A stretch of DNA of 64,000 nt, taken from the NCBI GenBank assembly GCA_026770025.1, contig JAMXDE010000007.1, forward strand, positions 1,426,001-1,490,000, written 5' to 3'. Every line of letters begins with the position of its first letter. The stretch's first letter is position 1. The notes below the pieces were generated by a model, which did not search any database, was not told the DNA's origin, and saw only the letters and a program-made list of their open reading frames with translations. Of the stretch, positions 1-11,893 are shown in pieces. A program made the position numbers and the translations under genes. Origin of the DNA: Craspedostauros australis (taxonomy: Eukaryota; Bacillariophyta; Bacillariophyceae; Mastogloiales; Achnanthaceae).

Positions 1-3000
1 ATGGAGTCCATCGATCAAGACAGGGCGAGAATCATGCTCCAAGCAGAGAAAGGAGCTCGTCCAATCTACACAGGAAGAGTTCCATTTTCACCGGAGATAA
101 AACGAAGAGCCATGGAGAAACAATTTTGGAATCTGGCATGGAAGAGGAGGAACGGCAAGAAAGTCAGTTCCAGATGGTACGAGCGAGCAAAAAAGCAGGC
201 GGGCATTGCCACGCGAACAGCAACTCTCAGCAAGGACGAATTGGAAGATAAGCGGAAGCGAGCGCACTCCCGTTGGAAGACTGCCAAGAAAAACGCCCTC
301 GAACACAGACAAACATTCCTACAATCCAGAGCGGCGGAGATGGCCAAAGACGGCAACACAACGTCAGAAGCAGCTCTGATCTCTATACAAAAGCGAGAGG
401 AGACAGTGGAGACGTTCAAGGCTATACGAGCGGCGGTCGGGGAATATGACTCGAGTGGCAAAGTGACGATGGTGATCGCGACCAATCCCGACGGAGAAGA
501 ACAGGTGTACGATCGAGAGCACGCAGTCATCGAGCAATGCATGCGAGCCAACGAAGCCAAGTACCGGCAGGCGTATGTAACTCCTCTCCAACAACCGGCA
601 GTCGCGCGAGACGTGCAAAAATACGGAGCGCAAGGAGCAAGTCGGCGGCACCAACGAAAGCTCGACCTACACACGACCAAACTGTTGGAAGCTCTCAGCC
701 AGACTGAAGTCATCCCATGGGAAGAGTCAGACCTAGCTGTCACGACGGAGAGTCATCAGCGGCTGTGGTCGAAGGCACGCGAAAGAACCACGTCAGGTCC
801 ATCAGGGCTTCACTTTGGTCTATGGAAAGCGAATGCTCGGTCCGACGAGCTCGCGCGTGTCGACGCTGTCATGAGGGAAATATCTCTGCGCACTGGATAC
901 AACCTTCAACGGTGGTTAGTGTGCACCAATGTCACCTTATTAAAGGAGCCAGGTAACTTTCAAGTCTCCAGGTTCCAAACGATAAGCCTTGTGGAGGGAG
1001 ATTTCAATGCCAATCTGAAATGGATAGGGAAAATAATGATGCGACACGCGGAAAAGCATCACCTACTGCCAGACGAACAATATGGAAGCCGGAAGCAACG
1101 CAGCGCAGCAGAGGTCAGTCTGAACAATCGAATGACGGACGACATCGTGCGGTTGACGGCATCCTCCAGCTGCATCTGCTCAAATGATGCGAAAAGCTGC
1201 TACGACAGAATGGCGCACGTACCTCTGGAGCTCAGCATGCAACAGATAGGGGTGCCAGAAGTGGTCGGTCGCAGCGTGACGGCAGCAGTACAGTCTATGC
1301 AACATCACGTGCTCACAGGGTTTGGCAAATCTACGCGCACATACCCTCACCGCGGGTCCAAGCTACAAGGATTGCTGCAGGGGCTCGGAATATCTCCCGC
1401 TGGATGGGTGGCAATGAGTTCCCCGATCATGAAGGCGATGTCGGCCCAAGGATACGGCTTCGCGTCGGTCAGCCCCACCCAATCGGTCAGCACCAAATTG
1501 GTATGCTTTTCCTTCGTGGACGACACGGATCTCATACACACAATCAAAGCGGACGTAAGCGACCCAGAAGCATGCATATCAGAAATTCAGCAAGTGGTTG
1601 ATTCATGGGAGGGAATGCTGCGAGCGACAGGAGGTGCACTCGAGCCCAGAAAAAGTTATTGGTACCTCATGGCGTTCAAGTGGGATGGCCAGGCGTGGCA
1701 GTATAAGAGTGTCGCCGAGCAGCCAGGTGACATCAGCATCCGACAACCGGACAGCCAGCAGCGGTCGACGCTTGTGAGACTCCACGTTGATCAAGCGCGC
1801 AAGGCGCTGGGGGTAATGGTGCGACACGATGGGATTCAGGATGACAACGAGCAGTACTACACAAAGAAGGCCAACCAATGGGCGGACAAAATGAGGCGAA
1901 GTCGCATGCTCCGAATACATGCTTGGATAGCAATGAAGGCGACCATCTGGAAGGCACTGGAATACCCGCTAATGAGCGCAACCTTCACGAACGAGGCATG
2001 TGAGCGAATCATGCGGCCGGTCCTGTTGGCGTCACTTCCAGCAGCAGGTCTGCAGCGTAACATGTCGAGAAAGATCATATTCGGGCCGTCAGAAGGGCTG
2101 GGCATGGAGGTGCATCACCTGTACTATGTGCAAGTAACAAAACATCTCGAAGCCCTGGCGCGGCATTGGATGCAGAGCACGCTGACAGGCAAGCTCATGC
2201 ACACTCTGGTGGGGTTGATGACTATTCAAGTCGGAGTACCAGATGTGATGCAAATGGAGCCTAGCGAATGGAGTCATCTTGCTTCGGAATCCTGGATGAA
2301 GGCTGTGTGGCTGGAAACAAAGAGGGTGGGCATTACAGTGCAGTGGGAGAACCGGATACTGCACGCCCCAAGAGAACGTGATGCGCCAATCATGGTGCGC
2401 ATCAAAGCCCTCAAGCTCGGGCAACAAGCGGAGCGAATTGTCAATCTATGCAGGATATCCAAGCAAGTCTTTTGGATGTCGGACATCGTCACGGCGGACG
2501 GTTGCAATCTTCACCCAGCGGCGGAACAGCCAGGTCACATCCCTCTTCGGCAATCTTGTATGCGGTGGCCGCCAGTGGGAAGCATTGGCAGCGCAAGTTG
2601 GCGCTTGTGGAGTCAAGCCATCCGAGGCCTATTCCAAGCGTCGCGCACCCAGTCGGCAAGGTTGGGGCAAGCGCTGGGAGATTGGAACGAGTACTCGTCG
2701 CAACGGCCGGAGGTGTTCTGGGACCCAGCCAGTGACAGAGTGAGCCTACCGCTATCACAGCAGCAGTTTCGACGGGTGCCACAGCGGGGCAGGCGACGGG
2801 CCTACGAACTCATGGAAGGGAACGCAGACGAGGCATCACATGTGGCCGACGGCTACTGGCAGGGAGCACAGCTCATCATCACGAATACAGCGCAAGGAAT
2901 CCAGCCCGACCGAGTGAGCTCGGCAGGCATGGACGAAGCGTTGGTGAGGCTGCCATCGTCGAAGAAATGGTCAGTTCGGCGATACGAAATTCAAGGCAGC

Positions 3001-4488
3001 TGGGACACAGTGGCCAAGGCAGCCCAGCGAGGTACGCTCGTGGCGTGCAGCGACGGGTCCGTGGCCAACGGTACAGGCGCGTCGGGCGCGGTACTCCTCG
3101 CAAAGTGCAATGGCGAAACGGCACAGCTTCTGATAACGAACTTGGCACCTGCTACGGACGGAACCATGCAGTCCCACCGAGCAGAGCTTGCGGGTATGTA
3201 TGGAGTTCTCGTGATAGTGGCTACGGTCTGTGAAGTCTACGGCATCACCGCTGGCGCAGTGGTGGTGGGCTGCGACAACGTCGGAGCTCTACATGCCTTG
3301 GACCCGGAATGGAGCCTGTCACCCACGTCAACCGACGCCGATATGCTGCGGGCGGTAAGAAATCTCCGCCATGAAATACCCATCCGAGTCAATGGGCGCC
3401 ATGTTAAGGGGCATCAGGACGATCAAGCCAGCTGGAATTCCCTCGACCAATGGGCGCACATGAACATCATCGCGGACAAGTTGGCAACAGCAGCGAGGCT
3501 TTCGTTGCCAGCCTCGGCGGTCTATGGTGGCCATATACATGGAGAAAGAGTCTCGTTCACGAACCAAAGGAAGTTGACACGGATAGCATACAGGACGGTG
3601 GCGCACACTCCAACATTCAGGGAGTCGGTGCAAGTGCTGGCATCCAGAAAGGTGGTGGATCAAGCCATACATGTGGCGTGGGACGCGGTAGGGACAGCTC
3701 TTCGGGAGCTCAGCTTCACCCGACGCCTGCTGACCGTCAAACTAATCACAGGAGAGGCTCCAATGGGGTCGCGAATGAAGAGGTGGGGTCTCAGGCAGTC
3801 AGATGCGTGTCCCAGCTGCGACGCACGAGAGGACGCGCAGCATTTCTGGCGATGCCCAGGAGAGGATCGCCGAGGAGTCGCACGTCGTCATCTGAAGGAC
3901 ATTGGCAGGTGGCTCAGGCGATATCCTACAGCGCCGGGGGTCACTACTGTCATTCTGGCCATCCTGCGCAGCCAGCTCGAAGGATCGGCGTATCTCTGGG
4001 CAACAAGTCAAGGCGGCCAGCTTCATGAAGCGGCACGCAGACAGAGATCGGTCGGCCCGGTCGCATTGCGGCAGGGGCTGCTAGTCCAAGACTGGATACC
4101 TCTCCAACAAGAATTCTTGCAGCAGCAAAAGTCGAGAAGATCAGCCTCAAAGTGGACACGGCAACTGGTGCGACGTATATGGCATATAGCGTGGGATCAG
4201 TGGGCGTCACGAAACGAGGCCCAATTCGAAAGTCCAACCTCGGCCGAAGCCGAAATGATTCAGTCCCTGCGAGATAGGGCGCAATCACTTCGGCTCCGCC
4301 TCGAGCAGGACCAGATACTTCATCAACGCCTTCTTCAAACGAAGCCGAGCGAAGATGCGGCGATACCTCTGATCGCGGTATGGGTAGAGCAAGCAGCGTT
4401 AGCGATCCACGAGCCGGCCGCCTCTGGCGCCCTGCTCAAGTGGCTCCAATGTCGCCGGCAAGCGCACCCCGACCTAGGTCAAGGTTGA
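1..4488 (+). mobile_element. LINE (non-LTR retrotransposon) pol ORF, 5' part outside window
   Basis: The 1495-codon open frame starts at the window edge, so its true start and any apurinic-type endonuclease would lie upstream. A reverse transcriptase is visible: a palm motif DAKSCYDRM at residue 396, a QGLLQG loop near 458 and the catalytic FVDD box at 505-508. An RNase H domain follows (CSDGS with D1018, HRAELAG with E1062, CDN with D1092, GHQDD near 1138-1141). A C-terminal CX2CX7HX3C zinc finger (C1270, C1273, H1281, C1285) matches the finger found after RNase H in many LINE and non-LTR RT proteins. The RT-RNase H order fits I/Ingi-like LINE clades; the exact clade is inference. The visible frame has no stop before position 4486, so the visible part of this copy may be intact. 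Confidence 0.9.
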
Positions 4489-5234
4489 TGCAGCTCCAGC
4501 GAACCGGACATGCATATTACACAAAATCACAACACACAGATTCCGTGCTCCCCTCGCGCCAGGCGCGAGGTTGAAAGGAGGCGGAGAAAAGCGCCACCGG
4601 CGCAGCCTCATAAGAGGGTTTAATCTTTGCGTTTTTATTTATAAGGCACTGCTATCGATGAAAAGATCGACCCAGAAAATTAAAATAGGATCTAACTAAA
4701 CATATTTATCGATTCAGTACTTATAATACAAGGAGATTCTATGGATTACGGACATGTGCTTGGTTTGGAAATCTCAGATGTAAAGGTAGAATGTCCATTG
4801 CAAACAGTTGGTCGACTCGCTATCCGGTACGATCGCATCCCACAATTGGTGGTTCTGAAGTGCGCGACTGAGACGAAGTCACGTGATTCGATGAAACGTC
4901 TGTCTTTCCATCCGGGTCGTGTGGCTTCTCCACCACCCGATCAGCACATTGCGCTTGCAACCACAAACGTCGAAGTCACCACCAAGAGCACGCTCAATTG
5001 CACGAGTAAATCCCACCAACCCATCAGAGTCATCATCGACATCCACATCTCGACACATCAAGCGAACACAAATCTGCAGACAGGATCTCAGCAAGCTCCT
5101 CTCTGTGGACATCATGCATTCGGTGCGCAACGCTTGCCCTGCCTGATGGCACACAATCTACTCTACCGTCGGTAGGAGCAATGGTAAACATCCGCCAGGG
5201 AGAGTAATGCCACACGCGCAACAAGAACAAGACC
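4489..5234. other. LINE 3' UTR with stem-loops, then spacer
   Basis: The first ~170 bases after the LINE stop are GC-rich and hold a near-perfect palindrome at 4552-4570 (9-base arms around a single A) and a smaller hairpin at 4591-4603. An AT-rich stretch starts near 4620. No poly(A) tail or clear element end could be fixed. An open frame at 4741-5175 (144 codons) shows no recognisable domain and is not called as a gene. The rest is upstream sequence of the RNase P subunit gene. Confidence 0.5.
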
Positions 5235-6026
5235 ATGTCGCTTCCGCAGCTGAACCAGCAGTTTCGACAGGACGCGGTGCGCATCGTCCAAGTCGAGTGT
5301 GACAGTGTATCAACGCACAGGGTGCAACATCAGCAACGAGGCCACAAGCCCAATCTTGGCGGTGTAGATGATGCAAGCATCTCATCGCAGATCGTCACGC
5401 GCGCGCTTCTGGATCGCTTGCCAACCTTCCATGATCTCGAATCGAACGTTTCTGCGACCACGTCCAACGCGCAGCACCAACCCATCGTTTGCGTATGCGA
5501 GAGATGTGGAAGCATCCTTCATCCAGGTTACCAAGGCACCTCGCTCACAGTCCAGCGAACCAAACGCGCCACCGCGTCCATGCGACGCAGGCGACTGCGA
5601 CAGCAGAAGCAAGCACGGTTGCGAGAACAGCGCACAATCAAGGGCTTTCGGAACAACCGCAGGCCTGACAGGACGCCGCCCACCAACGCACCGGCCATCG
5701 TCGTTGCGGTGCTGCGCGAGGATCCCGCTCACTGCTGGGCGCTGGAAAGGCACCATTTGAAGCTTGCGTGCGGCAGCTGCGCGCACAAGATCCGGCTGAT
5801 CGGATTGAAACGCCAACAAGCCCCCGTCGTGGCTGCATCCGCGCCACAAAAACGCAAGACCGCAGCAGTCGCTGCAGTGTCGGAGAGCTCGGAATTCGTT
5901 GCGCTGCCACCAGTCGCCCAACCCAACGCTGCGCTGACGGTGGATGCAGTCAAGAAAAGGAAGAAGAAAAAGAAGAAACTCCAAGGAGGAAAGCTGATGA
6001 GCTTCCTCTCCAAGCTTAACGACTGA
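5235..6026 (+). CDS. RNase P/MRP subunit of the Rpp21/Rpr2/Snm1 family
   Basis: The 263-residue protein carries the two CxxC pairs of the Rpr2 zinc ribbon: C88/C91 within CERCGSILHPG, and C179/C182 within LKLACGSC. The CxxCG-x-L-x-PG arrangement with a second CxxC shortly before a basic tail is the signature of Rpp21/Rpr2/Snm1, protein subunits of RNase P (tRNA 5' processing) and RNase MRP (rRNA processing) in the nucleus and nucleolus. Between the pairs is an Arg-rich stretch of about 85 residues, longer than in typical members. The C-terminus is a Lys run followed by a short FLSKL motif. The start at 5235 has a reasonable context (accATGt) and no intron is needed. Whether it serves RNase P, MRP or both cannot be decided from sequence. 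Confidence 0.62.
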   Translation: MSLPQLNQQFRQDAVRIVQVECDSVSTHRVQHQQRGHKPNLGGVDDASISSQIVTRALLDRLPTFHDLESNVSATTSNAQHQPIVCVCERCGSILHPGYQGTSLTVQRTKRATASMRRRRLRQQKQARLREQRTIKGFRNNRRPDRTPPTNAPAIVVAVLREDPAHCWALERHHLKLACGSCAHKIRLIGLKRQQAPVVAASAPQKRKTAAVAAVSESSEFVALPPVAQPNAALTVDAVKKRKKKKKKLQGGKLMSFLSKLND

Positions 6027-7250
6027 AGGCCTTAGACACGGTACGTCCGCACTGAACATGTTTGGTTGGTTGAAGACGCCCCACACATGCATTTACCGAA
6101 GTGATTGATCTCATTCTTTCCCCGTCTGACCGATACATGCAGACGCAGCGAAAGGCCCCGTCCCATAAGCCAGTGGACACTTGGGGTGAACTCTGATCGG
6201 TGCACATGCATCTTGGGTGTTGACTCTCCAATTCTTCTTCTTGCCGCATCATCAACTTGTATCTCACCGCTCGAAATCTTGCTCTGTCCCTTTCCTTTCT
6301 TCCACAATCAGAACCAGGAGCACTGTAGATAGAGATTCAAGGCAAAGCGTGAACTTGGACGGGGCGCCAGAGTACATGCATAGACGTGAAGGTATAGAGA
6401 GTGGAGTAATAGATAGAGCAGACACATCATAGACTAAACGTAGTGCGTGATAGCGTGTAGAGTAGTCCTTCGTTGAGAACCGACGCGTGGAGGCAACGCA
6501 GCCGCGACGATGCACGACTACCATCTCCGGCGATACGACTAGCTTCGCAAAGCACGTGATTGGAGTTTGATCTGCTGGCGCGTGTCATTGCGTCCGCAAT
6601 GCTGAATGCGACGTGATCACTTATGGGATGTGCCGTTGCGTATTTGTCACATGCGACAGCGCTGCACAAATTTGAATTAACTCATGGGGATGCCATGTCG
6701 GATGTGCCATTTGTTTTGTTTTCGTTGTGTTTGGATTCCTCCGCTGGCGTAATTTGTTGGTTGGTTGGTGTGCTTCTTGGCGCAAACTGGTTTCTGCGTC
6801 GTGTTGGTTTGCGCCGCTTTGGTTTGGCCCGGTTTGTTCGGACAGAAACGACAACCACAAACATCGATCCGTTGGTGTCTCTGCGTTCTGCACCATCAGG
6901 AAGACGAACAATTGGAGTAGACTGTGAGCAGAAGAGACGCAGCCGCACGACTACCCTGCTCTCTGTGGCTCCTTTGTCGTGGAAATACTCTCGATTGCAA
7001 GTGGAAGGCAGGCCAAGGACAGGTCTTGCATCCATTGAACGAAGAGGGTCACACCCGATTCGGAAGCAAAGCAAAGGCCCCAGAGCCGACTTCGCAACCA
7101 AGAAAGGCCGACAGGTGTTTCGCGCGCTCTCGCTCTGTTGGTTCGCAGTCCTGGGCTGCAACCGCCGCTCTGTCGCAAACTGTGGGCGCTCGACTCCAGC
7201 GAAACACAATCTGGCCTCGCCGCACGACTTGTCGAGACCAACCAACAGCC
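6027..7250. other. Intergenic region and probable 5' leader of the next gene
   Basis: Small open frames occur on both strands but none shows a domain or convincing protein composition. An open frame in phase with the downstream gene extends up to an ATG at 6924, but residues coded by 6924-7250 look random. This stretch is taken as promoter and 5' UTR. Confidence 0.4.
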
Positions 7251-10200
7251 ATGGTGCCTGGGATCAATGTGCCTGCAACGCAGCCGGTTGTTGCCATCGC
7301 CCACCCTCAGCCAGCGCAGACAGCCGCAACGCCAACGCAAGCTGCGGGTACGCAGACTCCCGTCATGGCGGCAAATTCAGACAGCAATGCGTCCAATGGA
7401 CAACCGCATTCCAGACGGCCCATGTCGTCGTCCACGGCGAAGCCTCCAAGCGATGGCAAGGAAAGGGATGTGCGCACAGCAGCGGATCAATGCAGCGCCG
7501 ACTCTGCCGACAATCATGCCCATGCGGGTGCTTCTGCTCCTCAAACGCCTGTGGACATGGATGTTTCGGAATCAACCGCGAGAAGGTCCGCCTGCACCTC
7601 CGCAGAGAGCAACAACGCCAATAACAGCGGCAACAATAGCAGCAGCAGCACTAGCAGCACTCGTCCAACTGGTCGGAGAGTGGAGGAAACGGAAGCACGG
7701 CTACAACCACAAACAACATCCAGCGCAACGGATGCAGCGATCGCAAATGGAAGAACAGGCTCAAATGCCAATGCGATCACACGATCGACCATAAATGCAA
7801 ATGGCAGTACCCACACAAACGCAGGTGCAGCGATTCGTCGCACGCGTGGATCGCAACAGCAGCGGCGCCCACGGCGACCGGCACTGCCGCATCCGCGGAT
7901 GAACGCCCTCCTGCTCGGCATCTCGTATCCATGCGTCAAGTCGCAGATGCAGGAACATGACTTCGATGCGGATATACTAGTGCACAAGCAGCACACGGTG
8001 GAACAGGCTGTGGAGTGCGTGCGAAGGGGGATATTCACGGAGATGGACGCTCGCGACCTGGCGCGCTGCATTGCCACGGAAATTGAAGGCGACCTCAATG
8101 TCTACACGGTCTCCAAGGAGGTCGGTGCCGTCTACCGATCCGACCGTCACATGCACGGAAATTTCAACGCTAGAAACTTCTGCAGGTCCCTCAAGAACGC
8201 ATTCGGATCCGGAATACAGTTCGATCAGGTCATATTAGACTACTACTGGATGCCGACGGGATGGCTCGTCACGCGATGGGCCAAAACCCTCTTTCAGCAA
8301 ACGCTGCCCGATCTTGTCAAGAGCAACGTGCTCAGGTATCCCACCGATCCCGCCACGCCAAAAATCGATGGCATGGAGATCGGCGTCGTCTACCTCCCCT
8401 TCTGCGCGCACGTTTGCAAGGAGCTCGTCGGCGGCATCAAGCTCCTCAAGCAGTACTACGAGATATCATTCATGAAGAAGGATGAGCTGCCGGCGCATTC
8501 GCTGTGGAAGGGCACCATGACGATCGACAGCCACACCATGCAAACGCGTCTGGGCAAGCGCCTGGATCAGGAGGAGATATACTGCACCTTCCGACCCAAG
8601 GACATCATGGAAAGCATGGAGGATGCTCACATCTCCAAGCCGGAGGTCATGAGGATCCTCAACGCCATTGAGGATTACGACAACATCCGCATGATCCGTC
8701 TGCGTCCATTGGCGCAGCACCGACCGGGGTACATCGGCAAGCCCGAGCAGGGCGGATTCATCGGCCTCAAATTCAAATCCGCCAAGGAAATCAAAAAGGC
8801 CAAGGCGCTGGCCGCCAAGCAAAAGAAGGACAAGAAGCTCGCCGAAGACGCCAAGGCTAAGGCGGATCGCGTCCTCAAACCAAAGCTCACAACTGACGCA
8901 ACAATGGATACTGGAAACAGCGACGCTGAAAATACCGACGGCGCAACTTCCGACACGGACGACGACGATGAGGACGACGATGACGATGACATCGATATGA
9001 TGGACGGCGCAGATGATACGGAGCTCATTCTGGAGACCGATTACTCCGACATGGAAGATGAGGATGATGCCGATCTCATGCAACTGTCGCATGCACCAGC
9101 CAAGCTCACGCTCTTCTACCCACGACCGGCGATGGACGTCAAATCCTACAACGATCCGGCCGTGCTGCAAAATCATGACATCTCGTGGCACCAATTCATC
9201 AAACAATTCCAATGCTATACCCACGCCGTGCAGTACAAACGACGCAGGACCAAGGTGTCGTCACGTCGGCAGATGGTGGAAGTCGATAAGATCGGCGTGC
9301 CCCTTGATCAGGTCGTCACCTACAGCAAGAAGAACAAGAACCGGAAGAACAAGCAGCTGACCTACCTCTCCACGAATCCGCGTTCCTTCAACTCCAACGC
9401 ATTCCGGTCCAACGCGTTGTCCGGGTACACGAACTCACCGACGCATCAAGATCACGAGTTGAAAGTTCAGCTCGGTTCGTGTCGTGATTACATGATGAGC
9501 GGCGCATTCATGCTGTTCCGCATGAAGAATCAGCGGTTGAAATCGTACGGGCGTGACAAGCTTGGCGAACGTGAATTGAGTAAGTTGGGTTTTGTGCAAT
9601 GCAAGACGCTCTGTCTGTGTCGATGATCCTCACGCATGTGACTCACTTGCATCTTGTGCTTGTATCACACTCTACGATACCACACCATACCACACCATAC
9701 ACACTCTACACTACAATCATGTGCAGCCTGCTTCGCGATACCGGATACGGAGGTCTGGAAGAAACGGACCACCTATCGGGCTGCGCGTGTCAAACAGCAG
9801 CAGGAGGCAGACGCGAATGGCATCGACGAAGATCCAACGACCATGAGCGCCTTCTCATCGTTCCGCCTCGCCATCAAGGCGTCGCGTGGTAATCACCACG
9901 TCTTTCTCGACAGCATGGAAGAACGCAATGCTATCGACGAAGCCAAGGAACGCATTCGCAAAAAGGAATTGGACCTGGCGCCACAGGGAGACGGGGAATC
10001 GGGGCCTCCAAAGGGAAAGAGCAAGAAGAAGCCACCACCGCTAAAGCAGAACACTGTGCCACGACCATTGGTTCGAGTTGCGCGATTTGAACAGATCGTC
10101 AAATGGATCGTCAACGGGTACCAGCAGGCAGACGATCCGGATGGCGCATTCATCTTTGCGCATGGCTTGGTTCTGGCAGAACACAAACGCACCATCGCCA

Positions 10201-11483
10201 TGACTGCCGAGAAGATGGAGGAGCAGCTTGAATTCGATCGCACCTCTGCCGAGGCTGCCGAAGTCATCACGTCGCCGCAGGACAACAGTGATGGATCTGG
10301 GTTGCACCTTCTGATGGATGTCATGGAATGCTACGAGATGGTGGAGCTGGCCAAAGGACGTGCCTCGCGAAAGACACAGCGGCAACAGCAACAGCAAAAG
10401 CGCAAGTTGGAAAAAGAGAAAGAAGAGCGAGACCGCAACCGTCAGCTACAGTCGTACGTGAAAGAACTGCACAACCTCACGGATCACGAACGCATCACGC
10501 CGCGCATGAAGAACGCCGCGATCGAAGCGCAGGGCAAACCGAAGCAAGCTGCGCGTCAAACGAATCGTGTGCGCAACTCCAAGAACAAGACCGTTGCTGC
10601 GAAGGCAGTACCAAAGGGTACCAATACCACTTCCGTCCCATCATCCAAGAAGAAGGCACACGGCAAGCCCAAGCAGTCTTCTCCACCGGATCGATCAAAG
10701 GAGCAGCAACAACAGCAGCAGCAGCTGAGAGACCTGTACAAATCGTCGAAGAAGAAAAAGTCGGCGCAGCATCCACCAAGTCCAGCCGGCAAGCGCCAAC
10801 GTGAGCCAATGTCGCCGAGCGCAAAGGGTCAAGCCAACGCCGATGGTGTCGTGAAGCACGCCAAGCGTCAACGAACGTCGCCATCGGGTTCGCGCAGTAG
10901 CGGCAGCCCGAATCAGGAACGTCGTTCGTCGCTGTCGCGATCCAACCAGACGACCGCCGCAGTCTCCACCAAAAGCCATAGCAGACACCGCGGCACGTCG
11001 CACGCGACCAACAGACATCAAGAGAAGGCGTTCTTGGGCGGCATGGCTGGCGTACCCACAGGCATCAACCTCCGTCTCCACCGCATCAACTCATTCGTTG
11101 ACTGGATCTCCAGCAAGGAAAAGTACGACCCCAGCGGCGAGATCCGTCTGCTGCACCATCTCATCCGTGCCGATTCTCGCGGACAGAGCGCCCGCGAGAA
11201 GGCCGACCGAATGGAAGCTGCCTTTCAAGAAGTGCATTCGAAACTCGGCGTGAATTGGGCCGGCGCCGTGCGTGCTCGCATCCACCGGCAGCAGCCACAG
11301 CAGCATGCTGGACAGATCCGTGTGCTGGATCCGGTCTGCGTGAGTCCGTCGCCGCCACCCAACACGATGGATGGGACGGCAACAGCCACGAAAACATCGT
11401 CTCCTGCAACCAAAGAGACCTTCGCGGCTCAACCATCCAAGTATCACAAATACTATGGTCATGCCGGCAACGGCGGATACTGA
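7251..11483 (+). CDS. Large two-exon protein of unknown function (about 1361 aa)
   Basis: Exon 1 is 7251-9579 and exon 2 is 9727-11483. The 147-bp intron 9580-9726 has a perfect GTAAGT donor and a GTGCAG acceptor, and joins the frames in phase 1. The start at 7251 has a strong context (agccATGg); an upstream in-frame ATG at 6924 is less likely. Residues 1-220 are low-complexity Ser/Asn/Thr/Ala. Residues ~220-490 form the only globular-looking domain, containing the motifs DYYWMPTGW and GVVYLPFCAH. A Lys/Ala-rich helix and a run of Asp/Glu (about nt 8955-9030) follow, then a moderately conserved-looking stretch around WHQFIKQFQCYTHAVQYKRR. Exon 2 gives a Gln/Lys-rich coiled region and a basic, Ser-rich tail. 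Basic and acidic tracts suggest a nuclear protein (inference). No family is recognised with confidence; a methyltransferase-like fold for the DYYW region is only a guess. Confidence 0.7.
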
Positions 11484-11893
11484 AGTGCGTTCCTCTTGAG
11501 CATCAACGACGAATCAAAACACTCTAATCCACTCTACCCTCTAGACTTTCTCCCTTACAAGCTACCACACACCTACGTGCATACTGCCGCTGTTGTGTCT
11601 TCCATTGTGTATTGCCTTCTCAAGGTTGTCCATTCCATGTATGGTACGTAGGTATCACAGAGAGATAACATCACTCGTACGGAATCTGCGCAGACGAACT
11701 GATTGGCGTGCGCATCTGCGACCGCCGCGCACCCACAGTCCCACAAAGCACTGTTGCACTCTGGAGAGAGTACTCATAGGCACATTAGATAACAAATGGG
11801 AATTTTACAAACACGTTATTGTAGAACAGTGTGGTATGGTGCGAACATGGTACTGTGTCGCAGAGTATGGTACGAGTAATGACACGTCCACGA
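11484..11893. other. Spacer between convergent genes
   Basis: This 410-bp stretch holds the 3' regions of the converging unknown gene (+) and APH-1 (-). Nothing further is recognised. Confidence 0.4.

Noticed and set aside
4741-5175. 144-codon plus-strand open frame before the Rpp21-like gene
   Set aside because: No domain, odd composition, overlaps probable promoter; not supported as a gene.
6924-7250. N-terminal extension of the unknown two-exon gene from an upstream ATG
   Set aside because: The added residues look random, and the ATG at 7251 has a better context.
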